A stretch of 29,341 nt of DNA from assembly GCA_045124495.1 (NCBI GenBank), contig JBGVLX010000049.1:1-29341 (forward strand), in the 5' to 3' direction. The notes beneath the pieces are model-generated. The model was not told where the DNA came from, made no database searches, and saw nothing but the letters and a program-made list of their open reading frames with translations. This DNA comes from RGIG1668 sp045124495. GTDB lineage: Bacteria > Bacillota > Clostridia > Lachnospirales > Lachnospiraceae. The translations under genes and the position numbers were made by a program. Of this stretch, positions 1 through 9,960 are shown piece after piece. Each line of letters begins with the position of its first letter. Position 1 is the stretch's first letter.

Positions 1-3000
1 CATCTGTAACCAGGGTCAGGTTTCCGGTCTGGTCGTAGCCGTAGGTGTAGCTGTTTCCTAAAGCATCGGTGACTTTGGTAAGGCGGTCTGCCCCGTCGTA
101 TTCATACCGGGTTTCGTTGCCGTTCTGGTCTTTTTGCGCGGTTACACGGTTTCTTTCGTCGTATTCGCAAATAATGCTGTTTCCGTCTGCATAAGTGGTC
201 TTCGTAATGTATCCGTTTCCGTCATACTGGTAGGAAATGGTATTTCCCATGGCATCGGTAACAGCAGTCAGTCTTGCCTGGCTGTCGTAATCAAACGTGG
301 TTACGTTTCCATAGGCATCCGTAATGGCAGTATTGCAGTTACGGTTATCATAAGTATAAATGGTTTTTGCCCCGCTGGCAGACGTATGTTCCGTTACATT
401 TCCCACTGCATCGTAAGTATAGGTTTCGAAGGTTCCGTCTGCGTAGGTTTTCTTTGTCATACGATTTAGTTTATCGTACTCCATGGTAATGCTCTGTCCA
501 CTGCGATCCGTTGCAGTAAGGCAGTTTCCGTTGGCATCGTAGGTAAAGGTTTCAAAGGTTCCATCCGGGTAGGTGGTTTTTACCATGTTTCCAAGGCTGT
601 CATACTGGTAGGTGAACCTTCTTCCTTTGGCATCCACTGCGGCGGTCTGGTTTCCACTGGTGTCGTATTCGTAGGAAGTGACATTTCCCATGTTGTCTAT
701 GCTCTGGATGATATCTCCTGCGGCATTGTAAACATAATGGCTGGTTAAGGTTATGGTTTCCCCGTTTTCTTCCCGGCTGATACTGATACCTGTGCAGCGG
801 TCTGTTTCGTCGTAGGTATAGGTGGTAGTTTCTCCTGCCCCATTGGTGGTGGAGGCTACATTTCCACTGTTATCGTAGGTTACTTTCTGGTATTCCCCGA
901 TGGCATCCGCCATGCCAGTAAGTTTTCCGTCTTTCGTATAGCTGTAGGAAACGGTGTTTCCTTCCCCGTCCTCCACTGAGGAAAGATTTCCGCTGCTGTC
1001 ATATTCCATGGCAACGACGGTGCGGTCCATGGTGGAAATGCTGCTTACCTGGTTCTGCTGGGTGTAGGTGCATTCCACTCTGGTTCCGTCTGCCCCGGTG
1101 ACTGCGGTAATGTTTCCATATCCGTCATACTCATAAGATGTAGTATTTCCATTGGCATCCGTAGCCGTAAGAAGGTTGCTGTTATCGTCATAGGTGCTGG
1201 TGGTGACATTTCCCATGGCAACTACGGTTTTTAGGATGTTTCCGTTGTCATCATAGGTATAGACCGTAACATTTCCCATCTGGTCTCTTACAGTTTCGGT
1301 TCTTCCTTCCACGTCGTGTTCATATTCCAGACGGTTTCCCTCTGCATCGATGACTGCAACCAGTCTTCCTTCTTCATCGTATTCATTTCTTGCCACTGCC
1401 ATTCCACTTGGGTCTATGATGTCGATTAGGTTATGGTCCTCATCGTAAGTGAAGGTAACGGTTCTATCTGCTTTGTCTGTGACTGCAATGAGGTTGTCAT
1501 TGTCATCGTAGGCATAGGTTAAGGAGGAAATCAGGGTTCCTTCACTGTTGGTTTCCTCGGCTTTTATGATACGTCCTTTTTCATCCCTGGTGAAGGTGAT
1601 TCCACTTCCATTGGAGTGGGTAAAGCCGTTTTTGTTTAAGGTAACGGTGTTTCCATTGGTATCTTCCATTTTTAGGAGTCCATGTTCGGCACTTAAATAC
1701 CATTTGGTTCCGTCTTCCCTTGTAAGGATGTAGGTTCTGGATGCCAGCATGGATTCATCATCAAAGACTAATTCATTTCCGTATAGTAATGCCTGGTTGT
1801 CCCCGTTTAACTGCAGTTTCAGTTTTGGGTTGGTTTCGCAGACAAAGTTTACTTTGACTTCATAAATCGGGATGATTCCCTGTCGTTCCGGTGACAGTTT
1901 TAAGGCAAAGCGGTCACTGGTTCCGTCTCCATAGGTGATGTTGATGTCGTGGCAGATGGTCTGGTAAACCTGGTAAGTGGTACTGAATTTAATTCCCTGC
2001 TGTACCATTTCATAACCTGTGGTAAGGTCATTGGCTTCCGTTAAACGGACACTTTGTAATCCCAGTCTCCATCCGGTTCCAAAGTCCCCGCTGTTTTTGT
2101 TTCTGCTGTCATAACTTCTTATCACCGTTAAAGGTACGCCGGAAACGTTGGCACTGATGTCGGTAAAACTTAAGAAGAAGTTTCCGACTTTTAAGTTTCC
2201 TGTAACGTTAATGGCGCGTTCCACCCGGATGCGGTTTCCTCCGTTGTCCACTACCGTAAGGCGAAGAAGGTATCTTCCGTTTTCTAACAGACTGGTGTCC
2301 AGTTCTCCAAGGACTCCGTTTTCTATCATTTCCTCCCCGCGGGCAATCTCCCGGAAGGTATCGGTGCCTTCCATACGGTATTCCAAAGTATAGTAGGCAA
2401 GGCTGGTTTCATCCCAGACGGTTCCTGTGATTTCGGTTTTGGTCTTTAATTCGCTGTCTGCTTCCGGAGTCAGGAAGGATGCCTTCGGATGGGTGGTGTC
2501 TTCCGGATCAAAGAACCTTACGGTCCGGGTGACACTCTTTTCTTCCCCGTTTAAGGTTGCCGTCAGGGTGACTTCCACTTCTCCCGGGGTATCAGCAGTA
2601 ATGTCTGCGGTTCTTCCGTAAAGTTCCACCTTTGCCCCGTCGGCAGTAAGGCGGATGTCTGTGGCTTCTTCCGGATAGGTAAGGTATACCTTTAGGGTAT
2701 CCCCGGTATCTGCCACAGTTCCGGAAAGCACCAGATTCAGGGAGTTGGAATTACTTTCCCCGCTTTCCCCGGATTCTCCCGTATATCCGTCATCTATGTT
2801 TCCCTGTACCGTAACATCGGTAAAAAAGTCCATGACCCTTTTGTTTCCTGCCTCATCCACTGCAGTAACACGAATCATGTAGGTTCCTGCTTCGAACTTA
2901 TCATAAGTATACTGCGTAATGATGGCATTTTCAACGGTTTCGCTTCCTGTTTTTAAGGTAACCGGAGAAACCGGATTGTTTTCACTGTCTGCCTTTCCGG

Positions 3001-6000
3001 TAACTACGGTATATTCCTTTAAGTTTTCATCTGCAATGGTTCCGGTCAGGGTAAGGGCAAGTCCTTCCTCTGTAATGGCTGCCTTTAATTCTCCTGCAAT
3101 GACAGGAACGGTGGTGTCTTCCTCCCTTTTAATTTCCACTTTTTCCACTGTACCGGTCTGGGTGTTTATGGTTTTTTCATACTCAAATTCCACTTCCATC
3201 CCGCTGCTGTTTCCCTGTCTGTCCCATGCCAAAAGCTGCAGGGTATATGGATAACTCCCAAGCTTATTGGCCGGAATGGTTCCGATGGTTTCCCCTTCCA
3301 CTTCCGTAAGTCCCATGGAAAGTATGGTTGTATCATCCGGCCTGCTGGTCGGGAATATAATCAGTTGATACATTCCGAGGGCTGTTTCATCCGTAATGCT
3401 TCCGATGACGAAAATAGTATCTGTTTCTTCATCGAGGATTACATCGTCAATGACTGCCTGTGGCGGCGTCCGGTCTATGGTTTTTCTGTTTACCGTATAG
3501 ACTAAGGATACAATGCTTGCAAGTCCTGCGGTATCTTCTGCCAGGATTTCAACCCGGTAGACTCCGTTTTCCAGTTCTGCTGTTTCTATCTCGGCAATGG
3601 TGCCGTTTCTGATTTCTTTGGTTCCGGAGGCTATGACAACGGATTCTTCCGTAGTTTCTCCGTTTTCTCCGGTATCACTGCTTTCTCCGGTACCGGTATC
3701 TACTTTCGTTCTGGTTACGGTATAGGATTTTAGTTCTTTGTTATCCGTAATACTTCCCGTAAGCACAATGTTTCCTGAAATAGCACCACTGGTCTGTGAG
3801 TCCAGGGTGATTTCCGGAGGGATCACATCGCTGTTATCAATGACGGTAACGGTGACGGTTTCTGTGGTTTCATTTCCACCGATGTCCGTAGCCCTGGCAG
3901 TAATGGTGTACTCTCCTGCCTGTTCCGGCAGGTACTCATATCTTCCGTAAGTGGTTCTGAATTCTTCCCCGTTTACCTGAACCACAAAGGAATCCACGCC
4001 GTAATCATCCATGGCGGAGGCTTCCACATAAAAACTTTCTCCTACTTCCACCAGGGTACTGCTTACCGTAAGGTTTACTTCCGGCGGATTGGTGTCGGAA
4101 GGTTTCACATAGGTTTTTGCCTCTGTGGTTTTTACCGCTGCCACCGCAGGACGGCTTACGGTTCCTTCGATATCCGTAACGATATATTTTATAAGATAAG
4201 TGCTTCCCATTTCCACCTGGGTCGGGAATCTTCCTTCTGTCCACTGGGTATCTCCCAGTTCCTTATAGTAAAATTTCTCTTCCCGGATGCCTTTCTTTGA
4301 ATCGGTCGGGTGATCCGGGTCTTCACCTGCATAAACCACATTTACCAGACATCTGGTGCTGTCGGTTTCGGACTGCATGGTATCCACAGTAATGGTTGCG
4401 GTCGGACGGTGCTGGGATAAGATTAATTTCTTATATTCGTCCGTATCAGACCATTGGATATAGGAATCCATTGCTTCATTGTCCCCGGCAGGATCATCAC
4501 TGACGCGGTGGCTGATTTCATAGGCACCGGATTCGGTAAACATGGTAATCGGCGTTTCCTGTACCATGGTCTTAATTTCAGCCTGTATTTCCCCGAATAC
4601 GGAAGCATCGTAAACATAAGTCCATTCTTCACTTCCCACCGGGTCATTTTCCGGGTCGGAGTAGGTTCCGGTATACACCACTTCTTCGTCTGTGGCGATG
4701 GTGTAGCCGATGCTGTAATCTTTTGAGCGGACATCCGCCACGATTCTTGCCACAATCTGGTCTACGGCTTCCTCTACATTTCCCTGGTAAGAGGAATCTC
4801 CGGTTTCTTCGTCCAGAGCATAAGATAACCGGATGTTTTCTCCCATTCCTTCCATGGAATTTAAAAGCCCGTTGTACTGGTTGATGGTGGTTTCATTTCC
4901 GATACCGAAGAACATGGCATCGTTTGCAATCAGGGACGCCGCCACATCTGCAGTGTGGTCGTTATCGGAAAGTTCCGGTACGGTAGTTTCACTTAGGTTA
5001 ATGACATAATGGTTGGTTCCCGGTGTCCATTCATGGCTGTTTACCACATCAGAAAGGCTTTCCCCGGTGAAGGTCTGCATGCTGATGTTTTTGAAGGTAA
5101 AGTAGGACTGCTGAGAACAGCTGTGGGAAACGTGGCTGATAATAGGTCCATATCCATAAGCTTCCACCCCGTCATCCGGCAGTACATACTCATCAATAAG
5201 AAGGGTATCCCCATCGTATACGGTTACGGTATTTTTCTCCACTATGATTTTCAAATGGTGTTCTGCATACAGATTCTGCATTGGAAAGGTTTGCAGCAAT
5301 TTTCCTGCATTTTGGACATAATAGTATGTTCCATCCCTGAAATTGGACAGGGATACACGATTAATCTGAACCAGCTTTAATCCTGATTCCGTAACCAGGA
5401 CCGCATATCCCTGTATGTAGTTTTCACTTTCTGATACTACAGTATCAAACAGGAATCCACCACCTTCCATACTGTGCCAGTTATTGTAATCCCTCTGCAG
5501 GTCGAATTCAAACACTTTTTTACTGCTGTTGGTGTCTTCAACAAATAAAAAGTCTTTGATTGCACGTACGGAATATCCCATCATTTTGATGTCATTTCCC
5601 TCATACAGGATATGTTTTTCCATGGTTGGCAGATGCCAGTCTTGATAATTGTAATGGTCATACTCCGTCCAGGCAAAGGTATCCTGTGCCGTCAGGGCAG
5701 ATGTGGATACGGTGCTTACCTTTGCATCGATTCCCAGTTCCTTAAGCTGTTCTTCCACCTTCTGTGTAACAGCGGTATACTGTTTTAATGTTTCTTCCTC
5801 TGCATTTCCCACCGTAAACACAATGTCTGCGGTTTTGCTTTTTTCCATGTGCATGGAAGAAACCGGTGCCTGGTTGGTGATTTCAAACATCACCCTGTTT
5901 TCTTCCTTATCTGTAGTATCATCCCCAAGATAAGCACTTTCGTCCAGCAGTTCCGGTATGGTATCCTCAAAGGTTTCCTGAACCAAAAGGGTTACCATGT

Positions 6001-7378
6001 AATTTCCTACTAAAGTCAGGTCATAGGAAACGGAAAGGTCATTTCCATCCCTCGTATCGATCCGTTCTTCTTCACTGAATACACCATCTGCATTGGCGTC
6101 ATAATAAAGAGAGTAAATCCTGCTGTTTATGGTATCTCCCAGTTCAGAAACCGAAACATCCTTTACCGTTACCCTGGCAGTTCCGGTTTCGTCACGAAGA
6201 TAGATATTTCCTTCTTCACAGTCAAAATCAAAGTCTGCTACGGGAGCCTCATCCTTTACTATGGTAATATAGGTTTCTGTGGTAAATTCGTCCGTTCCGT
6301 CTGTGGCAACTGCGGTGATGTGATAGGTTCCTGCTTCCGTAAATAGTAATTCCCGATGATTCCATGCAGTTTTGGAATCATCATATAAAAGAAAACCGGT
6401 ATCTGCAGTTCCTTCTAAAGAACTTTCATCCCCGGAATCTCCTTCCCCTTCTTTTTCAATGGTAATTACGGTATCTTCCAGTGTTAAAAGGTCTGTTTCC
6501 CCTTCCAGAACCAGGTCAATGGTGATTTTACGGTTTACTTTTTGATTTCCGCTTACCTTTAGTTCCATGGTATCAATGACCGGAACGTGTCTTCTCGGAA
6601 CGTAAGGACATACATACCCCTCATCGTTCCATCCCTGGATTTTGGCACAGTTGTTTCCTGCCTTGTAATCCTTGTAGCTTAAGGTAACGGAACAGTTCCA
6701 GAGCGTGTCTGCATTTCCCCTCCAGAACCGAAGCTCAGTCGCGCCTTCCTCTTCTTCCGTAACGGTATAGGTAAACACATCGTCCTCTATTTCGTCGCTA
6801 AGAAGGATGGGTGCATACCGGCTGGAATCCGCATCTTTTATGGTAATGTCACTGCCCCCGTTGTCTTCTTTGGAAGCGTCAGTGAAATTTACATAAAAGA
6901 ACGCATCCGTATTTCCCCATTCAGAGAACTCATAAAAATCAAGGTAAACCACGTCCCCAGCGTGGAATCCTTCTTCCAGTTCTGCCGTTCCGTCCCAGTA
7001 CCCGTACTCAAAGCCAAGTACGTGGTAGGCATTGTGGGAATCCCTGCCTCCGGCACTCCATGAGTTCCACTGGGTGGACTGGTCGGGACTTAAACGGTTA
7101 AAGGTTACATTATAGGTACTGGATGGCACTTTTGCACTCCAGGTATTACTGTTTATTTTCGTCATAATGTAATGGTCATGTCCGTAGGTGTTATCCACCA
7201 GCTCTATGACTGCATTATCATTTCCCACCCACTGCTCGTCGGTATCATCCACCAGATACAGGGTGGTGTAGGTTGTAGCTGCCTCTACGGCAAAGTTTTC
7301 CAGTCCAAGACTGGTAAAACACATGGTGAATAAAACAATCATGGATATGATTCGGTTTATTCTTCGTTTTTTCTTCAT
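1..7378 (-). CDS. Giant secreted YD-repeat (RHS-like) surface protein, 3' end outside window
   Basis: An open frame runs from the ATG at 7378 to the window edge (2,459 complete codons, no stop). A GGAAG ribosome site lies about 12 bases upstream. The N terminus is a signal peptide (KKKRR, a hydrophobic core, cleavage near VEA-A, residue ~34). Residues ~36-125 and ~130-245 are two Trp/Tyr-rich beta domains that resemble starch-binding CBM26-like modules. A PKD/Ig-like region follows, with a perfect 12-residue EF-hand-type calcium loop at ~427-438 (DANADGVFSEEE). Residues ~630-775 resemble a laminin-G-like sandwich. Several bacterial Ig/cadherin-like repeats extend to ~1,730. The RHS entry motif (SYDSRN...FGTGWRLG) comes near 1,745-1,770, and YD repeats (YDxxGN) run from ~1,930 on. 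Family knowledge: such proteins are exported and may carry a variable C-terminal effector, which is not visible here. Its function (adhesin, glycan binder or contact toxin) is unresolved. Base composition is much richer in G+C than the neighbours. Confidence 0.93.
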   Translation of the reverse strand, partial: MKKKRRINRIISMIVLFTMCFTSLGLENFAVEAATTYTTLYLVDDTDEQWVGNDNAVIELVDNTYGHDHYIMTKINSNTWSAKVPSSTYNVTFNRLSPDQSTQWNSWSAGGRDSHNAYHVLGFEYGYWDGTAELEEGFHAGDVVYLDFYEFSEWGNTDAFFYVNFTDASKEDNGGSDITIKDADSSRYAPILLSDEIEDDVFTYTVTEEEEGATELRFWRGNADTLWNCSVTLSYKDYKAGNNCAKIQGWNDEGYVCPYVPRRHVPVIDTMELKVSGNQKVNRKITIDLVLEGETDLLTLEDTVITIEKEGEGDSGDESSLEGTADTGFLLYDDSKTAWNHRELLFTEAGTYHITAVATDGTDEFTTETYITIVKDEAPVADFDFDCEEGNIYLRDETGTARVTVKDVSVSELGDTINSRIYSLYYDANADGVFSEEERIDTRDGNDLSVSYDLTLVGNYMVTLLVQETFEDTIPELLDESAYLGDDTTDKEENRVMFEITNQAPVSSMHMEKSKTADIVFTVGNAEEETLKQYTAVTQKVEEQLKELGIDAKVSTVSTSALTAQDTFAWTEYDHYNYQDWHLPTMEKHILYEGNDIKMMGYSVRAIKDFLFVEDTNSSKKVFEFDLQRDYNNWHSMEGGGFLFDTVVSESENYIQGYAVLVTESGLKLVQINRVSLSNFRDGTYYYVQNAGKLLQTFPMQNLYAEHHLKIIVEKNTVTVYDGDTLLIDEYVLPDDGVEAYGYGPIISHVSHSCSQQSYFTFKNISMQTFTGESLSDVVNSHEWTPGTNHYVINLSETTVPELSDNDHTADVAASLIANDAMFFGIGNETTINQYNGLLNSMEGMGENIRLSYALDEETGDSSYQGNVEEAVDQIVARIVADVRSKDYSIGYTIATDEEVVYTGTYSDPENDPVGSEEWTYVYDASVFGEIQAEIKTMVQETPITMFTESGAYEISHRVSDDPAGDNEAMDSYIQWSDTDEYKKLILSQHRPTATITVDTMQSETDSTRCLVNVVYAGEDPDHPTDSKKGIREEKFYYKELGDTQWTEGRFPTQVEMGSTYLIKYIVTDIEGTVSRPAVAAVKTTEAKTYVKPSDTNPPEVNLTVSSTLVEVGESFYVEASAMDDYGVDSFVVQVNGEEFRTTYGRYEYLPEQAGEYTITARATDIGGNETTETVTVTVIDNSDVIPPEITLDSQTSGAISGNIVLTGSITDNKELKSYTVTRTKVDTGTGESSDTGENGETTEESVVIASGTKEIRNGTIAEIETAELENGVYRVEILAEDTAGLASIVSLVYTVNRKTIDRTPPQAVIDDVILDEETDTIFVIGSITDETALGMYQLIIFPTSRPDDTTILSMGLTEVEGETIGTIPANKLGSYPYTLQLLAWDRQGNSSGMEVEFEYEKTINTQTGTVEKVEIKREEDTTVPVIAGELKAAITEEGLALTLTGTIADENLKEYTVVTGKADSENNPVSPVTLKTGSETVENAIITQYTYDKFEAGTYMIRVTAVDEAGNKRVMDFFTDVTVQGNIDDGYTGESGESGESNSNSLNLVLSGTVADTGDTLKVYLTYPEEATDIRLTADGAKVELYGRTADITADTPGEVEVTLTATLNGEEKSVTRTVRFFDPEDTTHPKASFLTPEADSELKTKTEITGTVWDETSLAYYTLEYRMEGTDTFREIARGEEMIENGVLGELDTSLLENGRYLLRLTVVDNGGNRIRVERAINVTGNLKVGNFFLSFTDISANVSGVPLTVIRSYDSRNKNSGDFGTGWRLGLQSVRLTEANDLTTGYEMVQQGIKFSTTYQVYQTICHDINITYGDGTSDRFALKLSPERQGIIPIYEVKVNFVCETNPKLKLQLNGDNQALLYGNELVFDDESMLASRTYILTREDGTKWYLSAEHGLLKMEDTNGNTVTLNKNGFTHSNGSGITFTRDEKGRIIKAEETNSEGTLISSLTYAYDDNDNLIAVTDKADRTVTFTYDEDHNLIDIIDPSGMAVARNEYDEEGRLVAVIDAEGNRLEYEHDVEGRTETVRDQMGNVTVYTYDDNGNILKTVVAMGNVTTSTYDDNSNLLTATDANGNTTSYEYDGYGNITAVTGADGTRVECTYTQQNQVSSISTMDRTVVAMEYDSSGNLSSVEDGEGNTVSYSYTKDGKLTGMADAIGEYQKVTYDNSGNVASTTNGAGETTTYTYDETDRCTGISISREENGETITLTSHYVYNAAGDIIQSIDNMGNVTSYEYDTSGNQTAAVDAKGRRFTYQYDSLGNMVKTTYPDGTFETFTYDANGNCLTATDRSGQSITMEYDKLNRMTKKTYADGTFETYTYDAVGNVTEHTSASGAKTIYTYDNRNCNTAITDAYGNVTTFDYDSQARLTAVTDAMGNTISYQYDGNGYITKTTYADGNSIICEYDERNRVTAQKDQNGNETRYEYDGADRLTKVTDALGNSYTYGYDQTGNLTLVTD

Positions 7379-7426
7379 TTTTTTGATTCTTCCTTTCTTT
7401 ATAATTTCTTAAGTTTTTCCCCTAAA

Positions 7427-7432
7427 ATTATA
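7427..7432 (-). promoter_or_regulatory. Candidate -10 element for the giant surface protein
   Basis: A TATAAT (ATTATA on the plus strand) lies about 50 bases upstream of the ATG at 7378. The hexamer 17 bases further upstream (TAATGA, 7450-7455) is a poor -35, so this is a tentative call. The rest of 7433-7660 is AT-rich, and I see no gene in it on either strand. Confidence 0.35.
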
Positions 7433-7660
7433 CATTTTACTCTCCACCATCATTAAAAATCATATTTGACACTCCAAAATATTTTTTCATGGAATGTAAA
7501 TATTTTCAAATGACAGCATAGAAGAACAGAATTTTCAACCTTTTATTACCATTTTCTACATATTATCATTTGTTTAATGTTCATATGGTAACTTTCCATT
7601 TATCATCAGACTATACATACTAAACATATTTACCCGAATGATACCGTTATTTCTTGAAAT

Positions 7661-7707
7661 AAAAAAAACAGTTCATATTATCTCATTTTTGAAATAACAT
7701 AAACTGT
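7661..7707 (-). terminator. Intrinsic terminator downstream of the HD-GYP remnant
   Basis: Arms 7668-7681 and 7694-7707 form a 14-pair stem including G-U pairs around a 12-base loop. Read on the minus strand, it is followed by a run of eight T (7661-7668). It sits 20 bases after the stop of the HD-GYP remnant and insulates the giant surface gene from upstream transcription. Confidence 0.8.
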
Positions 7708-7727
7708 CTCATTCGGTTTTCTCTTCC

Positions 7728-8117
7728 CTACATCAATGCAATAATCCAAATCGATTTATCCTTTGCCAAATCAATAATTTCGCCACTTTCTAACTGAACC
7801 ATAGGGTCTGGTGGTGAAAACTGATTGATATATTTAATAACACCTACCTGTCCATCAGAAAGCTGAACATAGTGATTTAGATAACTTTGTACAATACCAT
7901 TCAAAAAAACCATTAGGAATTTAGGTTCATAAAGCTGAAATCCACCATCCTGCAGCATCTTTATTACATCAAAAGGACAAAGCCCCTGCCGGTAAACCCG
8001 GTTCGCCGTCATAGCTTCATAAATATCCGCAATGGTAACTATTTTCGCAAAATCTGTTAAAGGCACTGAAGGGGGAAGATTCGGATATCCGCTGCCATCA
8101 CACTTTTTATGATGCAT
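7728..8117 (-). pseudogene. HD-GYP domain remnant, N-terminally truncated
   Basis: The 129 residues begin with MHHKKCDGSGYP, the GYP signature of HD-GYP cyclic-di-GMP phosphodiesterases. ADIYEAMTANRVYR follows, then the usual C-terminal tail (EPKFL..FL.., DGQVGVIKYIN). The upstream half of the domain, with the HD metal-binding pair and flanking helices, is absent: the same frame meets a TAA at 8127-8129, only three codons before the Met. The 150 bases up to the next terminator contain nothing resembling the missing part. Without the HD residues the product cannot be an active phosphodiesterase, so I call it a decayed gene. A recent truncation that is still translated as a small protein is less likely, because no ribosome site is evident before 8117. 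Confidence 0.72.
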
Positions 8118-8267
8118 TTGATACTTTTATTATAGGCGATTCTGTGAAGATGTAAAGCCTTTTATTAAGTTACAACCATAATTTAGTCGCAATTATGTGT
8201 AACTGTTCATGAACTAACAGTAACCCTCTTCCTAAAAGAAACCTTTTTTACTCATTTTCCCACACTA

Positions 8268-8303
8268 AAAAAGCTCCGTAATTTCTATATTACGAAGCTT
8301 TTT
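8268..8303 (-). terminator. Intrinsic terminator of the AAA+ gene
   Basis: Arms 8268-8282 and 8289-8303 pair over 15 positions with one G-U pair and a six-base loop. The hairpin ends in AGCTTTTTT on the minus strand, immediately after the stop codon at 8305-8307. It closes the transcript that runs through map and the AAA+ ATPase gene. Confidence 0.85.
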
Positions 8304-8304
8304 C

Positions 8305-9906
8305 TTATTCACTCATAATCACATCTTCCAGGATGATAGTAGTTAAATCTTCTTCGTTGCACACCGGCAATGTCACCAAACGATTCGCCTGCTGGTTAAT
8401 TACTTCATCCAAATAATTTCGTACATCTCTGGCATTACCAAAGTTTTTATCTTTGTTCTGAACCCAGTTCGAAAAATGATTCCCTACATACTGTAATGCA
8501 TCCTCTGTAACTTTATAATCCAGTTCCGAAGACATTTTTATAAAAATCTTCATTAGATGCTCCTGATCATAGTCATCAAACACAATTTTACGATTAAACC
8601 TTGACTGTAAACCAGGATTTGAGGCAGTAAATTCTTTCATTTCTTCTTCATATCCTGCAGCAATAACAATAAAATCATCCCGATAATCTTCCATACACTT
8701 ATTTAAAGTATCAATGGCTTCCTGGCCGAAATCTCCTTCCTTTTTGCCATTTGTCAAAGAATACGCTTCATCAATAAACAAAATTCCACCCATGGCCTTA
8801 TCTACCACTTCTTTCACCTTTGCAGCAGTCTGACCCATATATCCTGCAACCAAATCTGCGCGATCCACTTCCACTAACTGCCCCTTAGATAGTATTCCAA
8901 GGGAACAATATATCTTAGAAAGAATTCTAGCAACGGTAGTTTTTCCCGTCCCCGGATTGCCCACAAATATCAAATGCTTTGCAATTTGTGGAGTCCTAAG
9001 GCCACTTTTTTTTCTCATTTCACAAACTTTTAATAAGTTAATCATATTTTCAACTTCAACTTTTACCGAAGATAAACCAATTAAACCATGTAACTGTTCC
9101 AAAAGTTCTTCTAAAGGTTCAATCTGCTCATGCGTAGTTACCGTTCCTGTAAACATATCGTCTTTTGAATTCTGATTTCCTGAGCTTTCATTTGTTCCAC
9201 TGCCAAGAGGAATGAATTTTTTCTCTAATACATCATTCTTATTCTTCGATTCATCTACATTAATCGGAATAAAACGGTTTAACCCTGGTGAGACATCAGT
9301 GTCATTAATTCCAAATTCCAAAAAATGTGTGGTTGAATCAGAAATGGCATAACGCTGTTTTTGAAGACGGTTTATGTTATTTTCCAACATTTTGCAATAA
9401 CGATCAATATTTTTTAATTCCCGTAAATCAATTTCACCCTTGGTCATGGCCAGCTCTCTACCCATTTTTATGAAGGTTTCATAATACATCCGTGTTGCAT
9501 CATAATATGTATTATTATAAAGCAAGCCCGGAATTCCTTCTACATCCAAAAAGTACTCCAAAGATTCCGGCGGATGATTTAAAAAAGAATCTGAAAATAC
9601 AGTCTTATCCGTCACTCCCTGAAACAATGTTTCTGGTGTATAATTATATCCCAGATATTTATTAATATAACGCACTTCTTCCCTGTCCGGCTTTCCATCT
9701 GACATGGTAATGTATACCATAAAATGAAATAAATCCTGTCTTAAAAGCTGGTATACACTTGTAGGACCATCATTTGCTAATGTACTGAGCTGAATACTTT
9801 TTGCTGTTTTTAAACAATTTTCTAACAAATATCTAGTTTCAGATTTCATGCTCTCACCAGACCTTTCAATCTCAAATTCGCTATACTCATAGGATAAAAG
9901 CGGCAT
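8305..9906 (-). CDS. CbxX/SpoVK-type AAA+ ATPase with TerB-like N-terminal domain
   Basis: 533 residues. The C-terminal half is a CbxX/CfxQ (SpoVK-like) AAA+ module: a LHGLIGLSSVK lead-in (~272-282), Walker A GNPGTGKT (316-323), Walker B ILFIDEAY (375-382), arginine-finger segment SRFNR (435-439) and sensor-2 segment GNARDVRN (490-497). All the residues needed for ATP hydrolysis are present. The N-terminal half (~25-180) is helical with acidic motifs GKPDREEVRYINKYL and GEIDLRELKNIDRY, which resemble TerB folds. A polar linker (~205-260) joins the halves. There is no signal peptide, so it is cytoplasmic. It follows map by 54 bases and is probably co-transcribed with it. A second start at Met20 (9849), preceded by GGTGAG, is possible. 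CbxX-family members remodel protein complexes; the target here is unknown. Confidence 0.9.
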   Translation of the reverse strand: MPLLSYEYSEFEIERSGESMKSETRYLLENCLKTAKSIQLSTLANDGPTSVYQLLRQDLFHFMVYITMSDGKPDREEVRYINKYLGYNYTPETLFQGVTDKTVFSDSFLNHPPESLEYFLDVEGIPGLLYNNTYYDATRMYYETFIKMGRELAMTKGEIDLRELKNIDRYCKMLENNINRLQKQRYAISDSTTHFLEFGINDTDVSPGLNRFIPINVDESKNKNDVLEKKFIPLGSGTNESSGNQNSKDDMFTGTVTTHEQIEPLEELLEQLHGLIGLSSVKVEVENMINLLKVCEMRKKSGLRTPQIAKHLIFVGNPGTGKTTVARILSKIYCSLGILSKGQLVEVDRADLVAGYMGQTAAKVKEVVDKAMGGILFIDEAYSLTNGKKEGDFGQEAIDTLNKCMEDYRDDFIVIAAGYEEEMKEFTASNPGLQSRFNRKIVFDDYDQEHLMKIFIKMSSELDYKVTEDALQYVGNHFSNWVQNKDKNFGNARDVRNYLDEVINQQANRLVTLPVCNEEDLTTIILEDVIMSE

Positions 9907-9960
9907 TTATCAATTCAGCCTGCTCCCAATCCTTTCCCTTAACATCATTATTGCCTGCAT

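Noticed and set aside
1..1560. The regular GTTTCC/TCGTA motifs as a DNA repeat array
   Set aside because: They are the codons of the YD repeats (YDxxGN) in the surface protein, varied as expected for protein-level repeats.
134..5933. Several plus-strand frames of 60-120 residues inside the giant surface gene
   Set aside because: They are complements of a repeat-rich coding strand, lack ribosome sites, and the minus-strand frame is continuous with clear domains.
8118..8267. A frameshifted continuation of the HD-GYP gene
   Set aside because: No minus-strand frame here encodes HD-domain-like sequence; the bases are AT-rich and lead straight into the AAA+ terminator.
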